In this document: positions 41,006-52,371 of the stretch, piece after piece
Layout: each line of letters begins with the position of its first letter
Numbering within the stretch: the first letter of the stretch is position 1
Translations under genes and position numbers: made by a program
The notes under the pieces: model-generated
What the model was told of the DNA's origin: nothing
Database searches by the model: none
The model's input: the letters and a program-made list of their open reading frames with translations, nothing else
NCBI RefSeq assembly: GCF_900178005.1
Contig: NZ_FXBS01000005.1
Location: forward strand, 62,001-126,000
Source of the DNA: Tuberibacillus sp. Marseille-P3662
GTDB lineage: Bacteria > Bacillota > Bacilli > Bacillales > Sporolactobacillaceae
Reading direction: 5' to 3'
DNA length: 64,000 bases

Positions 41006-41938
41006 ATGAGGCAATCAACGATTCTGACGGAAGGGGCAATAACTGCTTCGATTTTCGTCGTCCTATTATTAGTGACTGGGTTTATCCCGGTATTAGGTAT
41101 CATAGGCGTATGGTTTTTACCATTGCCGCTGATTTATTTCACGTCAAAAAGGGGACCTAAGCCTGGATTCATGGTTATGGTCGTTGCTATTGCCGTCTCA
41201 ATGGTAATGTCAGGATTGGTTTTAGCTATGCTGGCTCTTTCTGGTGCTGCCTTAGGATATGTCATTGGCATGCTTATATATCGAGAAAAGACAGCTTTGC
41301 AAATTTTAGTCATTGGAAGCTTAGCTGGCGTTTTCATGATGGTCTTCTATTACGGATTGTCCATTATTATCTTTGATACCAATTTCATCTATGACTCCAT
41401 AGAAATGTTTAAGAACAGTATGAATACCGTTGCGGATATTTATTCATCGGAAGAAATGACGCAGATGGTGGACGAATACAAAGAACAGGCTGAACATTTT
41501 AAGAATTTAGCACCGCTATTATTAGTGGGAACGGGTATTATTATGACAGTCATTGTCTTACTGGTTAACACGCCTGTTCTACGTAAATTGGGGATACCGT
41601 TTCCAAAGTGGCCGCCATTCAGGGATTGGGTGTTTCCTAGAAGTTTGGTCTACCTTTTTATGGTTGTCCTTCTTATTATGATTCTATTCAAACCTGATGA
41701 AGGATCCGTGTTATACTTAATTATCATTAATACATTGTTATTGCTCTTCTATGTTTTAATTATTCAAGGAGTGGCTTTTGTCTTCTACCTATCTCATGCT
41801 AAAAATGTGGGGCGTCTGATTCCTATCTTGGCCATTGTTTTGGCTTTGATTTCGCAGGCTGTTCTTTATATTATGGTGTTATTAGGTATAATTGATTTAG
41901 GATTCGATCTAAGGAAACGAATAAATAAGAACAAATGA
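41006..41938 (+). CDS. yybS: YybS, DUF2232 membrane protein
   Basis: 310 residues with about eight hydrophobic segments, matching YybS (DUF2232). The N terminus MRQSTILTEGAITASIFVVLL and the terminal LGIIDLGFDLRKR are typical. It lies directly before gdpP, as in B. subtilis, with 15 bp between stop and start, suggesting translational linkage. Function unknown; some family members resemble ECF-type S components. Confidence 0.9.
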   Translation: MRQSTILTEGAITASIFVVLLLVTGFIPVLGIIGVWFLPLPLIYFTSKRGPKPGFMVMVVAIAVSMVMSGLVLAMLALSGAALGYVIGMLIYREKTALQILVIGSLAGVFMMVFYYGLSIIIFDTNFIYDSIEMFKNSMNTVADIYSSEEMTQMVDEYKEQAEHFKNLAPLLLVGTGIIMTVIVLLVNTPVLRKLGIPFPKWPPFRDWVFPRSLVYLFMVVLLIMILFKPDEGSVLYLIIINTLLLLFYVLIIQGVAFVFYLSHAKNVGRLIPILAIVLALISQAVLYIMVLLGIIDLGFDLRKRINKNK

Positions 41939-41953
41939 TTGGTGGTAAGTGAC

Positions 41954-43936
41954 ATGTCCGACCAATTAAAACATGATCGCTGGCGGGGTTATCATCTTGT
42001 AATCCCCTGTGTTTTACTTTTAGCATTTATTTTTTCATCTTTTTTCTTTCACTGGCTGTTAGGCATTGCTGGTGTCGTTGTTTTCATTTTAATAGCGATA
42101 GCTGTCAGCTGGTCGGAACGCCATTTTCGTCGTCATCTAGAAAAATATATACAAACGCTATCACATAGGGTGAAAAAAGTCGGTGATGAGGCACTGTTAG
42201 AGATGCCAATAGGGATTATTCTCTACAATGAAGCACATAACATTGAGTGGATGAATCATTACATGGGGACATTGACTGACAATGATTCTCTTCTTTCGCA
42301 ATCGCTCAATATGGTTTCAGAGGATTTAGTTCCTATTATAACGGGGGAAAGCGATAAAGCAATCATTGATATTAAGAAACATAAATATAAAGTGACTTTA
42401 AGACCTGAGGAACGTCTTATCTACTTGTTTGAAGTTACTGATTTGGTCAATTTGCAAAACCAATATGATGCTGAGAAGACGGTTTTTGGTCTGATCGCTT
42501 TAGATAATTATGATGAATTGACGCAAAGTATGGAGGATCAAGAGAAAAGCCGGTTAAATAACGAGGTAACGAATCGCATTAAGCAATGGGGAACAGACTA
42601 CGGCATTTACCTTAAACGAATATCGGCTGAGCGTTTCTTTGCTGTATTCAATCACGATGATTTAGTCGAACTCGAAAAAAGCCGTTTTGATATCTTAGAT
42701 CAAGTGCGGGAAGCAACGGCAGATAATAACATCCCTTTAACACTTAGTATAGGGGTTGGCTGTGGTGAAACAGAGTTGACTGAACTTGGTCAGATGGCGC
42801 AATCATCGTTAGACTTGGCACTTGGTCGAGGTGGTGACCAAGTTGCGATCAAGCAACCTTCGGGTAAAGTAAAGTTTTATGGCGGGAAGTCCAACCCAGT
42901 TGAAAAGCGAACGCGTGTCCGGGCAAGGGTGATTTCCCAAGCATTGACTCAATTAATTGAAGAAAGTGATCAGGTTCTCATTATGGGCCACAAACAACCA
43001 GATATGGATGCCCTTGGTGCTTGTATTGGAATCATGAAAATTGCTCAAGCCAATAACAAGCATGCAAATGTGGTTGTGGAACCAGAAAATTACGGTTCCG
43101 GAGTCATCCGTTTAGTTGATAAAATAAAAGAACATGGCCATTTGTGGTCAAAATTTATATCTGCTGATGATGCTGTTGAGCAAGTGACCCGAAAAACATT
43201 GGTTGTTGTTGTTGATACGCATAAACCATCGATGACGATGGAACACCGGTTACTGAATAAAACTGAACGCATCGTTGTCATTGATCATCATAGGCGTGGT
43301 GAGGAGTTTGTTAAGGACCCCGTCCTGGTTTACATGGAACCCTATGCGTCATCAACAGCAGAGTTAGTAACTGAGCTCCTTGAGTATCAGTCTAAGAATT
43401 TCAAACTCGATATGGTTGAAGCGACGGCGTTGCTAGCCGGCATAACGGTTGATACGAAAAACTTTACATTAAGAACGGGGTCCCGTACTTTTGATGCGGC
43501 CTCTTACTTACGAGCGCACGGGGCCGACACTATATTAGTTCAAAAACTTTTACGAGAAGATTTGGAGCGTTATAACAGGCGGGCAAAGTTGATTCAAACA
43601 ACTGAGTTATATCAAGGGCATATGGGCATTGCCATAGGTAACAAAGATGACCGGTTGGATCAAGTGATTATTGCCCAAGCCGCTGATACGCTCTTATCGA
43701 TGGAAGGTATCAAGGCATCGTTTGTAATATGTAGACGTCCTGACGGGCTCATTGGTATTAGCGCACGTTCACTTGGTGAGGTCAATGTTCAGCTGATCAT
43801 GGAATCCATCGAGGGCGGTGGCCATTTGACTAATGCAGCGACGCAATTGGATGAGGATTTAACGCTTGAGGATGCAGAAAATCAATTAAAGTCGGCTATA
43901 GATGATTACCTTGATGAGGGAGGAGAATCAGAATGA
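41954..43936 (+). CDS. gdpP: cyclic di-AMP phosphodiesterase GdpP
   Basis: About 660 residues. Two N-terminal membrane helices (near 18-55), a PAS-like domain, a degenerate GGDEF domain, and a DHH/DHHA1 phosphodiesterase domain with [23 protein letters not shown] and VIDHHRRG, plus the GGGHLTNAA region. It hydrolyses c-di-AMP to pApA at the membrane, affecting potassium balance and beta-lactam tolerance. The ATG at 41954 is taken; an upstream TTG at 41939 lacks an RBS. Its stop overlaps the rplI ATG by four bases. Confidence 0.96.
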   Translation: MSDQLKHDRWRGYHLVIPCVLLLAFIFSSFFFHWLLGIAGVVVFILIAIAVSWSERHFRRHLEKYIQTLSHRVKKVGDEALLEMPIGIILYNEAHNIEWMNHYMGTLTDNDSLLSQSLNMVSEDLVPIITGESDKAIIDIKKHKYKVTLRPEERLIYLFEVTDLVNLQNQYDAEKTVFGLIALDNYDELTQSMEDQEKSRLNNEVTNRIKQWGTDYGIYLKRISAERFFAVFNHDDLVELEKSRFDILDQVREATADNNIPLTLSIGVGCGETELTELGQMAQSSLDLALGRGGDQVAIKQPSGKVKFYGGKSNPVEKRTRVRARVISQALTQLIEESDQVLIMGHKQPDMDALGACIGIMKIAQANNKHANVVVEPENYGSGVIRLVDKIKEHGHLWSKFISADDAVEQVTRKTLVVVVDTHKPSMTMEHRLLNKTERIVVIDHHRRGEEFVKDPVLVYMEPYASSTAELVTELLEYQSKNFKLDMVEATALLAGITVDTKNFTLRTGSRTFDAASYLRAHGADTILVQKLLREDLERYNRRAKLIQTTELYQGHMGIAIGNKDDRLDQVIIAQAADTLLSMEGIKASFVICRRPDGLIGISARSLGEVNVQLIMESIEGGGHLTNAATQLDEDLTLEDAENQLKSAIDDYLDEGGESE

Positions 43937-44376
43937 AAGTTATTTTCTTACAAGATGTTAAAGGAAAAGGAAGTAAGGGCGAAACAAAAGATGTGTCTGA
44001 GGGCTATGCGCGTAACTTTTTGCTGAAGAAAAACCTGGCTGTTGAAGCGACAAAAAATAATCTAAAACAATTAGAAAAGCAAAAGCAAAAAGAAGCTGAA
44101 CAAGCTCAAGCGGAAGTTGATGAAGCCAAGGCTTTAAAAGAACGACTTGAAGATATGACGATAGAATTGAAAGCTAAGGCAGGCGAAGGCGGTCGTTTGT
44201 TTGGCTCAGTGACGAGCAAGCAAATTGCGCAAGAGCTTAAAAGCTATGATATCAAAATTGATAAACGTAAAATTGAACTTGGTGAACCGATACGACAGTT
44301 AGGTTATACAAATATCCCTGTTAAATTACATCCGAAAGTGACCGCAACTATGGAGGTTCATGTGAGTGAACAATAA
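43933..44376 (+). CDS. rplI: ribosomal protein L9
   Basis: 147-residue 50S protein with the N-terminal domain [30 protein letters not shown], a long connecting helix rich in Lys/Glu/Gln, and a C-terminal RNA-binding domain ([26 protein letters not shown]). Translation is coupled to gdpP through an ATGA overlap. The replicative helicase gene follows. Confidence 0.99.
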   Translation: MKVIFLQDVKGKGSKGETKDVSEGYARNFLLKKNLAVEATKNNLKQLEKQKQKEAEQAQAEVDEAKALKERLEDMTIELKAKAGEGGRLFGSVTSKQIAQELKSYDIKIDKRKIELGEPIRQLGYTNIPVKLHPKVTATMEVHVSEQ

Positions 44377-44393
44377 AATCAGGAGTGAAAAAC

Positions 44394-45761
44394 ATGAGTG
44401 ATTTGTTTGCTGACCGGACGCCACCACAGAATATTGAAGCTGAGCAAGCGGTGCTAGGTGCTATTTTTTTGGAACCCTCAGCGATGATAACAGCATCTGA
44501 GCATTTGGCGGCTGAGGACTTTTACCGGACGTCTCATCAGCGTATTTATGCGGTTATGCTTGACTTATCAGAGCGAGACGAGCCGGTTGATGTGATTACT
44601 GTAACTTCAGAGCTGCAGAATCAAAATAACTTAACTGAAGTTGGCGGACTTGATTATATCAGTGAGTTAGCGGATTCATCACCAACCGCAGCCAACATTG
44701 AGTATTATAGTAAAATTGTTGAGGAAAAATCGTTGCTACGGCGATTGATCCGGACGGCGACGAGTATTGTTTCGGATGGGTACACGCGCAATGATGACGT
44801 GGAAATGGTTTTGGATGATGCCGAACGCACCATACTTGATGTATCGCAAAGAAAACGCACATCCGAATTTCAATCAATTAAAGATGTATTGGTTGAGACG
44901 TATGATAATATTGAAATGCTGCAAAATCGTCAAGGTGAGATTACCGGTATACCAACGGGATTTGTTGAACTGGATCATATGACCGCTGGTTTCCAAAAGA
45001 GTGATCTTATCATTGTAGCGGCCCGTCCCTCTGTTGGTAAAACGGCTTTTGCCTTAAATATCGCTCAGAACGTTGCGACAAAGAATGACGAGAATGTGGC
45101 GATTTTTAGTTTGGAAATGGGGGCGCAACAATTAGTGATGCGGATGCTGTGTGCGGAAGGCAATATTGACGCTCAGCGCCTCCGAACGGGTAAATTAGAA
45201 GAAGATGATTGGCAGAAATTAGCGATGGCTATGGGGAGTTTATCAAATGCGGGGATCTATATTGATGACACCCCAGGTATTCGGGTGAATGATATCCGGG
45301 CTAAATGTCGGAGGCTGCAGCAAGAGAAAGGCGTAGGCATGATCCTTATTGATTACATGCAGCTTATTCGTGGCAATTCATCCGGCCAATCGGAAAATCG
45401 TCAGCAAGAGGTTTCGGAGATTTCCCGGACGTTAAAAGCGATTGCTAGAGAGTTTAATGTTCCAGTCATTGCATTGTCTCAACTGTCTCGTGGCGTTGAG
45501 TCACGTCAGGACAAGCGGCCGATGATGTCCGATTTGCGTGAATCCGGAAGTATTGAACAAGATGCTGACATTGTTTCATTCCTTTACCGTGATGATTATT
45601 ATGATCAGGAAAGTGAAAAACAAAATATTATCGAGATTATTATCGGTAAACAAAGAAACGGTCCTGTAGGAAACGTTGAGTTAGCATTTGTAAAGGAATA
45701 TAATAAGTTTGTTAATTTAGATCGAAAACATGATGAAAGCCAAATACCTCCGGGTGCATAG
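44394..45761 (+). CDS. dnaC: replicative DNA helicase (DnaB type; DnaC in B. subtilis naming)
   Basis: Hexameric helicase at the fork. 455 residues: N-terminal primase-interacting domain (PPQNIEAEQAVLGAIFLEPSA), linker, and RecA-like domain with Walker A ARPSVGKTAFALNIA, Walker B LIDYMQLI and SQLSRGVE. The ATG at 44394 has AGGAG eight bases upstream; the GTG at 44385 is in frame but overlaps the RBS. Called dnaC in Bacillus and dnaB in E. coli. Confidence 0.98.
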   Translation: MSDLFADRTPPQNIEAEQAVLGAIFLEPSAMITASEHLAAEDFYRTSHQRIYAVMLDLSERDEPVDVITVTSELQNQNNLTEVGGLDYISELADSSPTAANIEYYSKIVEEKSLLRRLIRTATSIVSDGYTRNDDVEMVLDDAERTILDVSQRKRTSEFQSIKDVLVETYDNIEMLQNRQGEITGIPTGFVELDHMTAGFQKSDLIIVAARPSVGKTAFALNIAQNVATKNDENVAIFSLEMGAQQLVMRMLCAEGNIDAQRLRTGKLEEDDWQKLAMAMGSLSNAGIYIDDTPGIRVNDIRAKCRRLQQEKGVGMILIDYMQLIRGNSSGQSENRQQEVSEISRTLKAIAREFNVPVIALSQLSRGVESRQDKRPMMSDLRESGSIEQDADIVSFLYRDDYYDQESEKQNIIEIIIGKQRNGPVGNVELAFVKEYNKFVNLDRKHDESQIPPGA

Positions 45762-45768
45762 ACTATGA

Positions 45769-45799
45769 AACTGCCGACAATATCGTCGGCAGTTTTTTT
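45769..45799 (+). terminator. terminator after the helicase gene
   Basis: Ten-bp stem AACTGCCGAC with its complement, six-base loop, seven T residues. Confidence 0.93.
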
Positions 45800-45870
45800 A
45801 TAGAGAAATAGAGCTTAATAGTAAAATACGAACATAAAATATAATGATATTTTAAATGTTCGGTAGTTGA

Positions 45871-47232
<1,362 letters not shown>

Positions 47233-47244
47233 ACTATTGACATA

Positions 47245-47270
47245 CGGCTGCTCAAAAGTTTGGGCAGCCG
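47245..47270 (+). terminator. hairpin after purA
   Basis: CGGCTGC/GCAGCCG stem with a 12-base loop, 13 bp past the purA stop. It lacks a T tract (CATTTAAT follows), so it may stabilise the 3' end more than terminate. Confidence 0.5.
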
Positions 47271-47463
47271 CATTTAATAGGAGGCACTTAAGGGACAATT
47301 TCGAACAGTTAGGATCATTTTCGAATAACGAATGATAAAGGTCTAGATTAAAATTTGAATGAATACCTTGCAAAGTTTTATAGTTAATGGTACGATATTT
47401 ATCGTCGCTGTTAAAATAATAACGACTTCTGAGACACAACACCATCTGTAATCTTTAAAACGA

Positions 47464-47540
<77 letters not shown>

Positions 47541-47558
47541 TAACTATTAAATACATAG

Positions 47559-47634
47559 GGGTCTGTGGTGTAGCGGTTAACATGCCTGCCTGTCACGCAG
47601 GAGATCGCGGGTTCGATTCCCGTCAGACCCGCCA
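47559..47634 (+). tRNA. tRNA-Asp (anticodon GTC)
   Basis: 76 nt with acceptor GGGTCTG/CAGACCC, anticodon loop CTGTCAC giving GTC, T loop TTCGATT and encoded CCA. It lies 18 bp after tRNA-fMet. Confidence 0.97.
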
Positions 47635-47670
47635 TTTACATAAATTAACGCAGATCTATCAAAATTGTCT

Positions 47671-47696
47671 GGCTCGATAGCTCAGTCGGTAGAGCA
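47671..47696 (+). pseudogene. 5' fragment of a second tRNA-Phe gene
   Basis: The 26 bases are identical to the first 26 of the intact tRNA-Phe at 47947 (acceptor 5' strand plus D arm). The sequence then changes to a 54-bp repeat with no anticodon or T arm. This is a truncated gene, not a functional tRNA. Confidence 0.9.
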
Positions 47697-47698
47697 CT

Positions 47699-47752
47699 CA
47701 GCGATACTTCGTGAATAGGCAACGTTGAGGAATACGGTTTTTGTATTCCGAA
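47699..47752 (+). repeat. 54-bp direct repeat, copy 1
   Basis: Begins two bases after the tRNA-Phe fragment. It includes the hairpin GGAATAC-GGTTTTT-GTATTCC and matches copy 2 at 52 of 54 positions. Confidence 0.9.
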
Positions 47753-47844
47753 TTTTTTAAGTTACTTCCATCGAATATTCTACGAGTTGTCCTGACGCAG
47801 CCCGCTACGAAGCAATACTAGTAGAGGAAAGGACAGTTTTTATA

Positions 47845-47898
47845 CAGCGATACTTCGTGAATAGGCAGCATTGAGGAATACGGTTTTTGTATTCCGAA
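47845..47898 (+). repeat. 54-bp direct repeat, copy 2
   Basis: Offset 146 bp from copy 1. The 92 bp between the copies contain CGCTACGAAGCAATACTAG, which is a diverged inverted match to the GATACTTCGTGAATAGGC part of the repeat, so the whole unit is a small compound repeat. It ends 48 bp before the intact tRNA-Phe. Confidence 0.9.
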
Positions 47899-47946
47899 CC
47901 TCCATAAGGATAAAAATAAATAAACTCAAGGTTAGCCTTATATCAT

Positions 47947-48019
47947 GGCTCGATAGCTCAGTCGGTAGAGCAGTGGACTGAAAATCCTCGTGTCGGCGGT
48001 TCGATTCCGTCTCGAGCCA
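47947..48019 (+). tRNA. tRNA-Phe (anticodon GAA)
   Basis: 73 nt encoded: acceptor GGCTCGA/TCGAGCC, anticodon loop CTGAAAA giving GAA, T loop TTCGATT, discriminator A, no encoded CCA. A terminator follows. Confidence 0.96.
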
Positions 48020-48026
48020 TCCATTA

Positions 48027-48053
48027 TTGACGCACTCAAAGTGCGTCAATTTT
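48027..48053 (+). terminator. terminator of the tRNA cluster
   Basis: Perfect 10-bp stem TTGACGCACT with its complement, three-base loop, then TTTTG. Confidence 0.85.
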
Positions 48054-48230
48054 GTGTTCCTCAAAACTGATCGCCCTTTAGGGAGTTGCCTTTTTTATGA
48101 CATATTTACGATAATACTACATCTGTGTTACAAATTGTCGAATCGTCTTGCTTCAAGAATCCATGACTGCTAGATTGTTAAAGGCAAGGTTAATGATGCT
48201 TTGGACCTACTTAGGTTCTGGGAGGATTGG

Positions 48231-49649
48231 ATGATGGGGAAGACGGATGATATTAAGAAGTTGATAGCGAAATGGACTTTGGGCGCAGTTGCTTTAACTG
48301 CTCTTGCTTTTGCTCCCGTACAGACAAGTTTTGCTAAAGATAATGATATACATACGGTTTATCATGTTTACTTAGGCAATGAATCAATTGGAACGATGGA
48401 TAATCCTGAATTAATTAAAAGTTTTATAGATAAGAAAGTGAAGCAGGCTGAAAAGAAACATCAACAATATGATTTTACAACTGGAAGAAAATTGAGTTTG
48501 GTTCCGGAAAAAGTATTTCAAGCAGAAACCAACAACAAACAAGTTTTTCGTCAATTCAAAAACAAAGTCACCATTAAAGCTGATGTCGGTGCTGTTCAGG
48601 TTGGTGAGGATAAAGTTGTCTATGTTCAATCAGAAAAGAAGGCGAAAGAACTTGTTAAGAAGTATAAAAAGCATTTTGTCTCTGAGCCATTGCTTAAAGC
48701 ACATGAAAAGGGTCAAACTAAATTGGAAGATGGAACGGAACTGTTAAAACTTGAGTTTTCGCAGCCGTTAAAGGCCGTATCGGGACGGGCGTCTATTAAA
48801 CAGATCAAAGATACGGATCAAGCCTTCGACTATTTATTAGAAGGAAACTTAACCAAAGCGACTTATAAGGTCAAAGAGGGAGATGTTTTAGTCGATATTT
48901 CTCATAAATTTGACTTGAGTCTTAATGAATTACTTAAACTGAATCCAAAATTACAAGAGAATAAACTCATACATATCGGTGACAAAGTCACGGTAAAGAA
49001 ACCTAAACCTTTTGTTAACGTTACGTTTAAAAAGAAGGTAACGAAAGAAGAAACAATTGATTATAAAACAGAGACTCGTCAAAACGATAATATGTATAAA
49101 GGGAAAGAAAAAGTTGTCCAAACGGGTAAAGAAGGCAAACAAAAAGTACGTTATCAATTAAAAGTCGTTAATGGTCAAACGGTTCAACGGAAAACTGTTA
49201 ACAAAGATGTAATATCCAAGCCGCGTAAGAAGATTATAGAAAAAGGTACAAAAGTGATTGCGTCACGTGGTACAGGGAACTTCCGATGGCCGACTCATGG
49301 TGGCCCCATCACGAGTGGCTATGGTAAAAGGTGGGGAAGTTTTCATAAAGGGATTGATATCGATGGCACAATGGGAACCTCGATTTTAGCTGCTGATAAT
49401 GGTGAGGTTGTATCGGCTGGATACAATAGCGGAGGTTATGGCAAACGCATTGTGATTGACCATAATAACGGCTTCCGGACAACCTACAATCATTTATCAG
49501 ACATTGATGTTCACACCGGACAAACGGTTAAGAAGGGGCAATCGATAGCTAATATGGGTACATCCGGTGATTCAACAGGAACCCATTTACACTTTGAAGT
49601 CATCAAAAATGGCAGTACTCAAAATCCACTTGATTACGTTCACCGTTAA
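48231..49649 (+). CDS. secreted LysM/G5/M23 peptidoglycan endopeptidase
   Basis: About 472 residues. N-terminal signal segment with a hydrophobic core and cleavage near SFA-KDN; a lysine-rich region; a LysM domain (YKVKEGDVLVDISHKF to HIGDKVTV) that binds peptidoglycan; a G5 domain (VTKEETIDYKTETRQND to GTKV); and a C-terminal M23 metallopeptidase with FHKGIDID and HLHFEV zinc ligands. It likely cuts peptide cross-links in the wall. The start ATG at 48231 has GGGAGG upstream. It sits just before walRK, whose regulon in relatives controls such hydrolases; a link here is inference. Confidence 0.93.
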   Translation: MMGKTDDIKKLIAKWTLGAVALTALAFAPVQTSFAKDNDIHTVYHVYLGNESIGTMDNPELIKSFIDKKVKQAEKKHQQYDFTTGRKLSLVPEKVFQAETNNKQVFRQFKNKVTIKADVGAVQVGEDKVVYVQSEKKAKELVKKYKKHFVSEPLLKAHEKGQTKLEDGTELLKLEFSQPLKAVSGRASIKQIKDTDQAFDYLLEGNLTKATYKVKEGDVLVDISHKFDLSLNELLKLNPKLQENKLIHIGDKVTVKKPKPFVNVTFKKKVTKEETIDYKTETRQNDNMYKGKEKVVQTGKEGKQKVRYQLKVVNGQTVQRKTVNKDVISKPRKKIIEKGTKVIASRGTGNFRWPTHGGPITSGYGKRWGSFHKGIDIDGTMGTSILAADNGEVVSAGYNSGGYGKRIVIDHNNGFRTTYNHLSDIDVHTGQTVKKGQSIANMGTSGDSTGTHLHFEVIKNGSTQNPLDYVHR

Positions 49650-49674
49650 CCTCTAGATTTTTCTAGAGGTTTTT
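49648..49674 (+). terminator. terminator after the M23 peptidase gene
   Basis: Stem AACCTCTAGA with its complement, short T loop, then T residues; it begins at the stop codon. Confidence 0.9.
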
Positions 49675-49826
49675 CTTTGTAACTCACACGATATAGAAGG
49701 ATTTTTTATTGGGAGCAAGAACTATTTATGTAAATGTTTTTATATTTGCGGGTGTTAAATTCATTTAATAGGATGCGTATGATAGAATAGAGGAATGACA
49801 TGTATTAAAATTGGAGGGATCATCTC

Positions 49827-50528
49827 GTGGAACAGAAAATTCTTGTTGTAGATGATGAACAACCCATTGCAGATATACTCGAATTTAACTTAGAAAAGGA
49901 AGGCTATGACGTCATATGTGCGTATGACGGAAATGAAGCTATTCAAAAGGTGGAAGAGGAACGACCTGATCTAATACTGCTTGATGTGATGTTACCACAA
50001 AAAGACGGTATGGAAGTTTGCCGGGAAATTCGAAAAAAATATAGCATGCCGGTCATTATGTTAACGGCCAAGGATTCCGAGATCGACAAGGTATTAGGAT
50101 TAGAACTTGGTGCTGATGACTATGTCACCAAACCATTCAGTAACCGTGAAGTTGTTGCCCGGGTCAAAGCCAATTTGCGCAGGCACCATAATGAAGATGA
50201 TCATGAAAATGACACAAAAGATATTGTTGTGGGTGCGCTCGCGATCCACCCTGATGCTTATCAAGTGACCAAGCGCGGCGAACCCATTGAACTGACGCAC
50301 CGGGAATTTGAACTCCTGCATTACTTAGCCAAAAATATTGGCCAAGTGATGACGCGTGAACATTTGTTACAAACGGTTTGGGGTTATGACTATTTTGGTG
50401 ATGTCAGAACCGTTGATGTTACCGTTCGCCGATTGAGGGAAAAAGTTGAAGATAATCCTAGTCGTCCAGCCTGGATTGTGACACGTCGGGGTGTTGGCTA
50501 CTACTTACGAAACCCAGATCAGGAGTAA
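49827..50528 (+). CDS. walR: response regulator WalR (YycF)
   Basis: Essential OmpR/PhoB-type regulator of cell-wall metabolism. 233 residues: receiver domain with [16 protein letters not shown] (phosphoacceptor Asp) and VTKPFSNRE, then a winged-helix domain ending [17 protein letters not shown] start with GGAGG upstream. First gene of the six-gene wal string. Confidence 0.99.
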   Translation: MEQKILVVDDEQPIADILEFNLEKEGYDVICAYDGNEAIQKVEEERPDLILLDVMLPQKDGMEVCREIRKKYSMPVIMLTAKDSEIDKVLGLELGADDYVTKPFSNREVVARVKANLRRHHNEDDHENDTKDIVVGALAIHPDAYQVTKRGEPIELTHREFELLHYLAKNIGQVMTREHLLQTVWGYDYFGDVRTVDVTVRRLREKVEDNPSRPAWIVTRRGVGYYLRNPDQE

Positions 50529-50535
50529 TGTTTTT

Positions 50536-52371
50536 ATGAAAAAAGTGGGTTTTTTTAAATCCATCCAGTTTAAATTTGTTTTGATCTACACGCTGCTGAT
50601 TCTACTTGCCATGCAATTAATTGGCGTTTATTTTGCTAGTACGATGAAAGAGCAATCACGATCTAGCTTTGAAGAATCTTTAAAACAACAGGCAACTCAA
50701 CTGGTTTATATCGTTGCTGAGGCGATTAAGGAAACGGAACAATCTGATAAGACAACAATGCAACAAAAAATGCGGGCGGTCCAAGATGCATTGGATGATA
50801 CGAGTATTCGTTCTCGTTCTGGCGAAATCCAAGTCGTATCTGAAAAAGGGAAAATACTAGCAACCTCTGACATTTCGAACAAAGAAATGGTCGGTAAATC
50901 AACGTCTAATCAGATTATTAATAAAGATCGGCTGACAATGGAAGGTAGTGTTCATTCTAGGCGGGATGCTGATAGTGGTGAGCGGTTACTCATATTAACC
51001 AAACCTATAAAGAGTGAAGGCGAAACATATGGGTTGCTATATATAGAGAAGTCCATGGAAAGCATGTACTCTGAATTAAGTCGAACAAATGGCATTTTGG
51101 CAACAGCGACAGGTATTGCACTAGTAATCACCGCTGTATTGGGTGTCGTATTAGCCCGGACCATCACAAGGCCGCTCGGTAATTTGCGGCAGCAAACATT
51201 GGCGGTATCCAGAGGCGATTTCACACGAAAAGTCCAATTTAATGATGATGACGAAATTGGCCAACTAGCTATTGCTTTTAATGCGATGACGGACAAGTTA
51301 CATGAGGCTAATGCAAAGACAGAAGCGGAACGGCGGAGACTTCGTTCTGTTCTGACTTATATGACAGATGGTGTCATTGCAACAACGCGTGACGGGACCA
51401 TAGATTTAATGAATAATCGTTCAGAGGAATTATTAAGGCTTAAGCATCAACAGGCTAAGAATCATTCAATTATTGATGTATTAGATATTGAGGATCAATT
51501 TGAAGTCGATGACCTGTATGATTATGATGATTTTATCATTTTGGATTTTAGTACTAAGTATGAAAATCAATTAATCCGGGCCAACTTTTCAGTTCTAAAA
51601 AACGAGTATGGTGCTATTACAGGCTTAATTGCAGTCTTGCATGATGTGACTGAACAGCAACAACTTGAAATGGAACGACGTGAATTCGTTGCCAACGTTT
51701 CTCATGAACTAAGGACCCCTTTAACAACGATGAAAAGCTATTTGGAAGCCCTTGATGAAGGGGCAATTGAGAATAAAGAATTAGCAGGCAAATTTCTCGG
51801 GGTCACTCAGAATGAAGTTGACCGGATGACACGTCTCGTCAAGGATCTACTCCAATTATCAAAAATGGATGCAAGTAATACTGAATTTCATAAAGTTCAA
51901 ATTGATATAGTGGTTTTAATAGATCACATTGTTGATCGGTTCGAAATGTCGAAAACGCAACATATTGATTTTGAGCGAAACTTATGGGATGAACCCGTTT
52001 ATGTTGACATTGACAAGGATAAAATCACCCAAGTTATCGATAATATTGTTTCTAATGCTATGAAATACTCCCCTGATGGTGGAACGATCACTATTGATAT
52101 GGAAAAGGATTCTCATGAAGTGACCCTATCAATCAGTGATGAAGGTGTCGGTATTCCCGAAGAGAATGTGGATAAAGTTTTTGATCGCTTTTATCGTGTC
52201 GATAAAGCACGTTCGCGAAAACTTGGCGGTACGGGGCTCGGCTTGGCTATTGCCAAGGAAATAATTGCAGCCCATGATGGCGACATATGGGCAGAAAGTC
52301 AATGGGGTCAAGGGACCACAATTCGATTCACCCTCCCGTTATTAAAAGGGGGTCTTGAGAATGAAACGTGA
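50536..52371 (+). CDS. walK: sensor histidine kinase WalK (YycG)
   Basis: About 611 residues: membrane helix near 12-32, an extracytoplasmic PAS-like domain, a second helix near 185-205, HAMP, a cytoplasmic PAS domain, HisKA with FVANVSHELRTPLTT (phosphoacceptor His) and the ATPase boxes SNAMKYSPDGG, DEGVGIP and GGTGLGLAIAKEI. It senses the state of wall synthesis and phosphorylates WalR. The ATG at 50536 has AGGAG upstream; the longer open frame overlapping walR is not used. Starts seven bases after the walR stop. Confidence 0.98.
   Translation: MKKVGFFKSIQFKFVLIYTLLILLAMQLIGVYFASTMKEQSRSSFEESLKQQATQLVYIVAEAIKETEQSDKTTMQQKMRAVQDALDDTSIRSRSGEIQVVSEKGKILATSDISNKEMVGKSTSNQIINKDRLTMEGSVHSRRDADSGERLLILTKPIKSEGETYGLLYIEKSMESMYSELSRTNGILATATGIALVITAVLGVVLARTITRPLGNLRQQTLAVSRGDFTRKVQFNDDDEIGQLAIAFNAMTDKLHEANAKTEAERRRLRSVLTYMTDGVIATTRDGTIDLMNNRSEELLRLKHQQAKNHSIIDVLDIEDQFEVDDLYDYDDFIILDFSTKYENQLIRANFSVLKNEYGAITGLIAVLHDVTEQQQLEMERREFVANVSHELRTPLTTMKSYLEALDEGAIENKELAGKFLGVTQNEVDRMTRLVKDLLQLSKMDASNTEFHKVQIDIVVLIDHIVDRFEMSKTQHIDFERNLWDEPVYVDIDKDKITQVIDNIVSNAMKYSPDGGTITIDMEKDSHEVTLSISDEGVGIPEENVDKVFDRFYRVDKARSRKLGGTGLGLAIAKEIIAAHDGDIWAESQWGQGTTIRFTLPLLKGGLENET

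Noticed and set aside
47699-47898. CRISPR-like array from the 54-bp repeats
   Set aside because: Only two copies, longer than CRISPR repeats, no spacer regularity and no cas genes.
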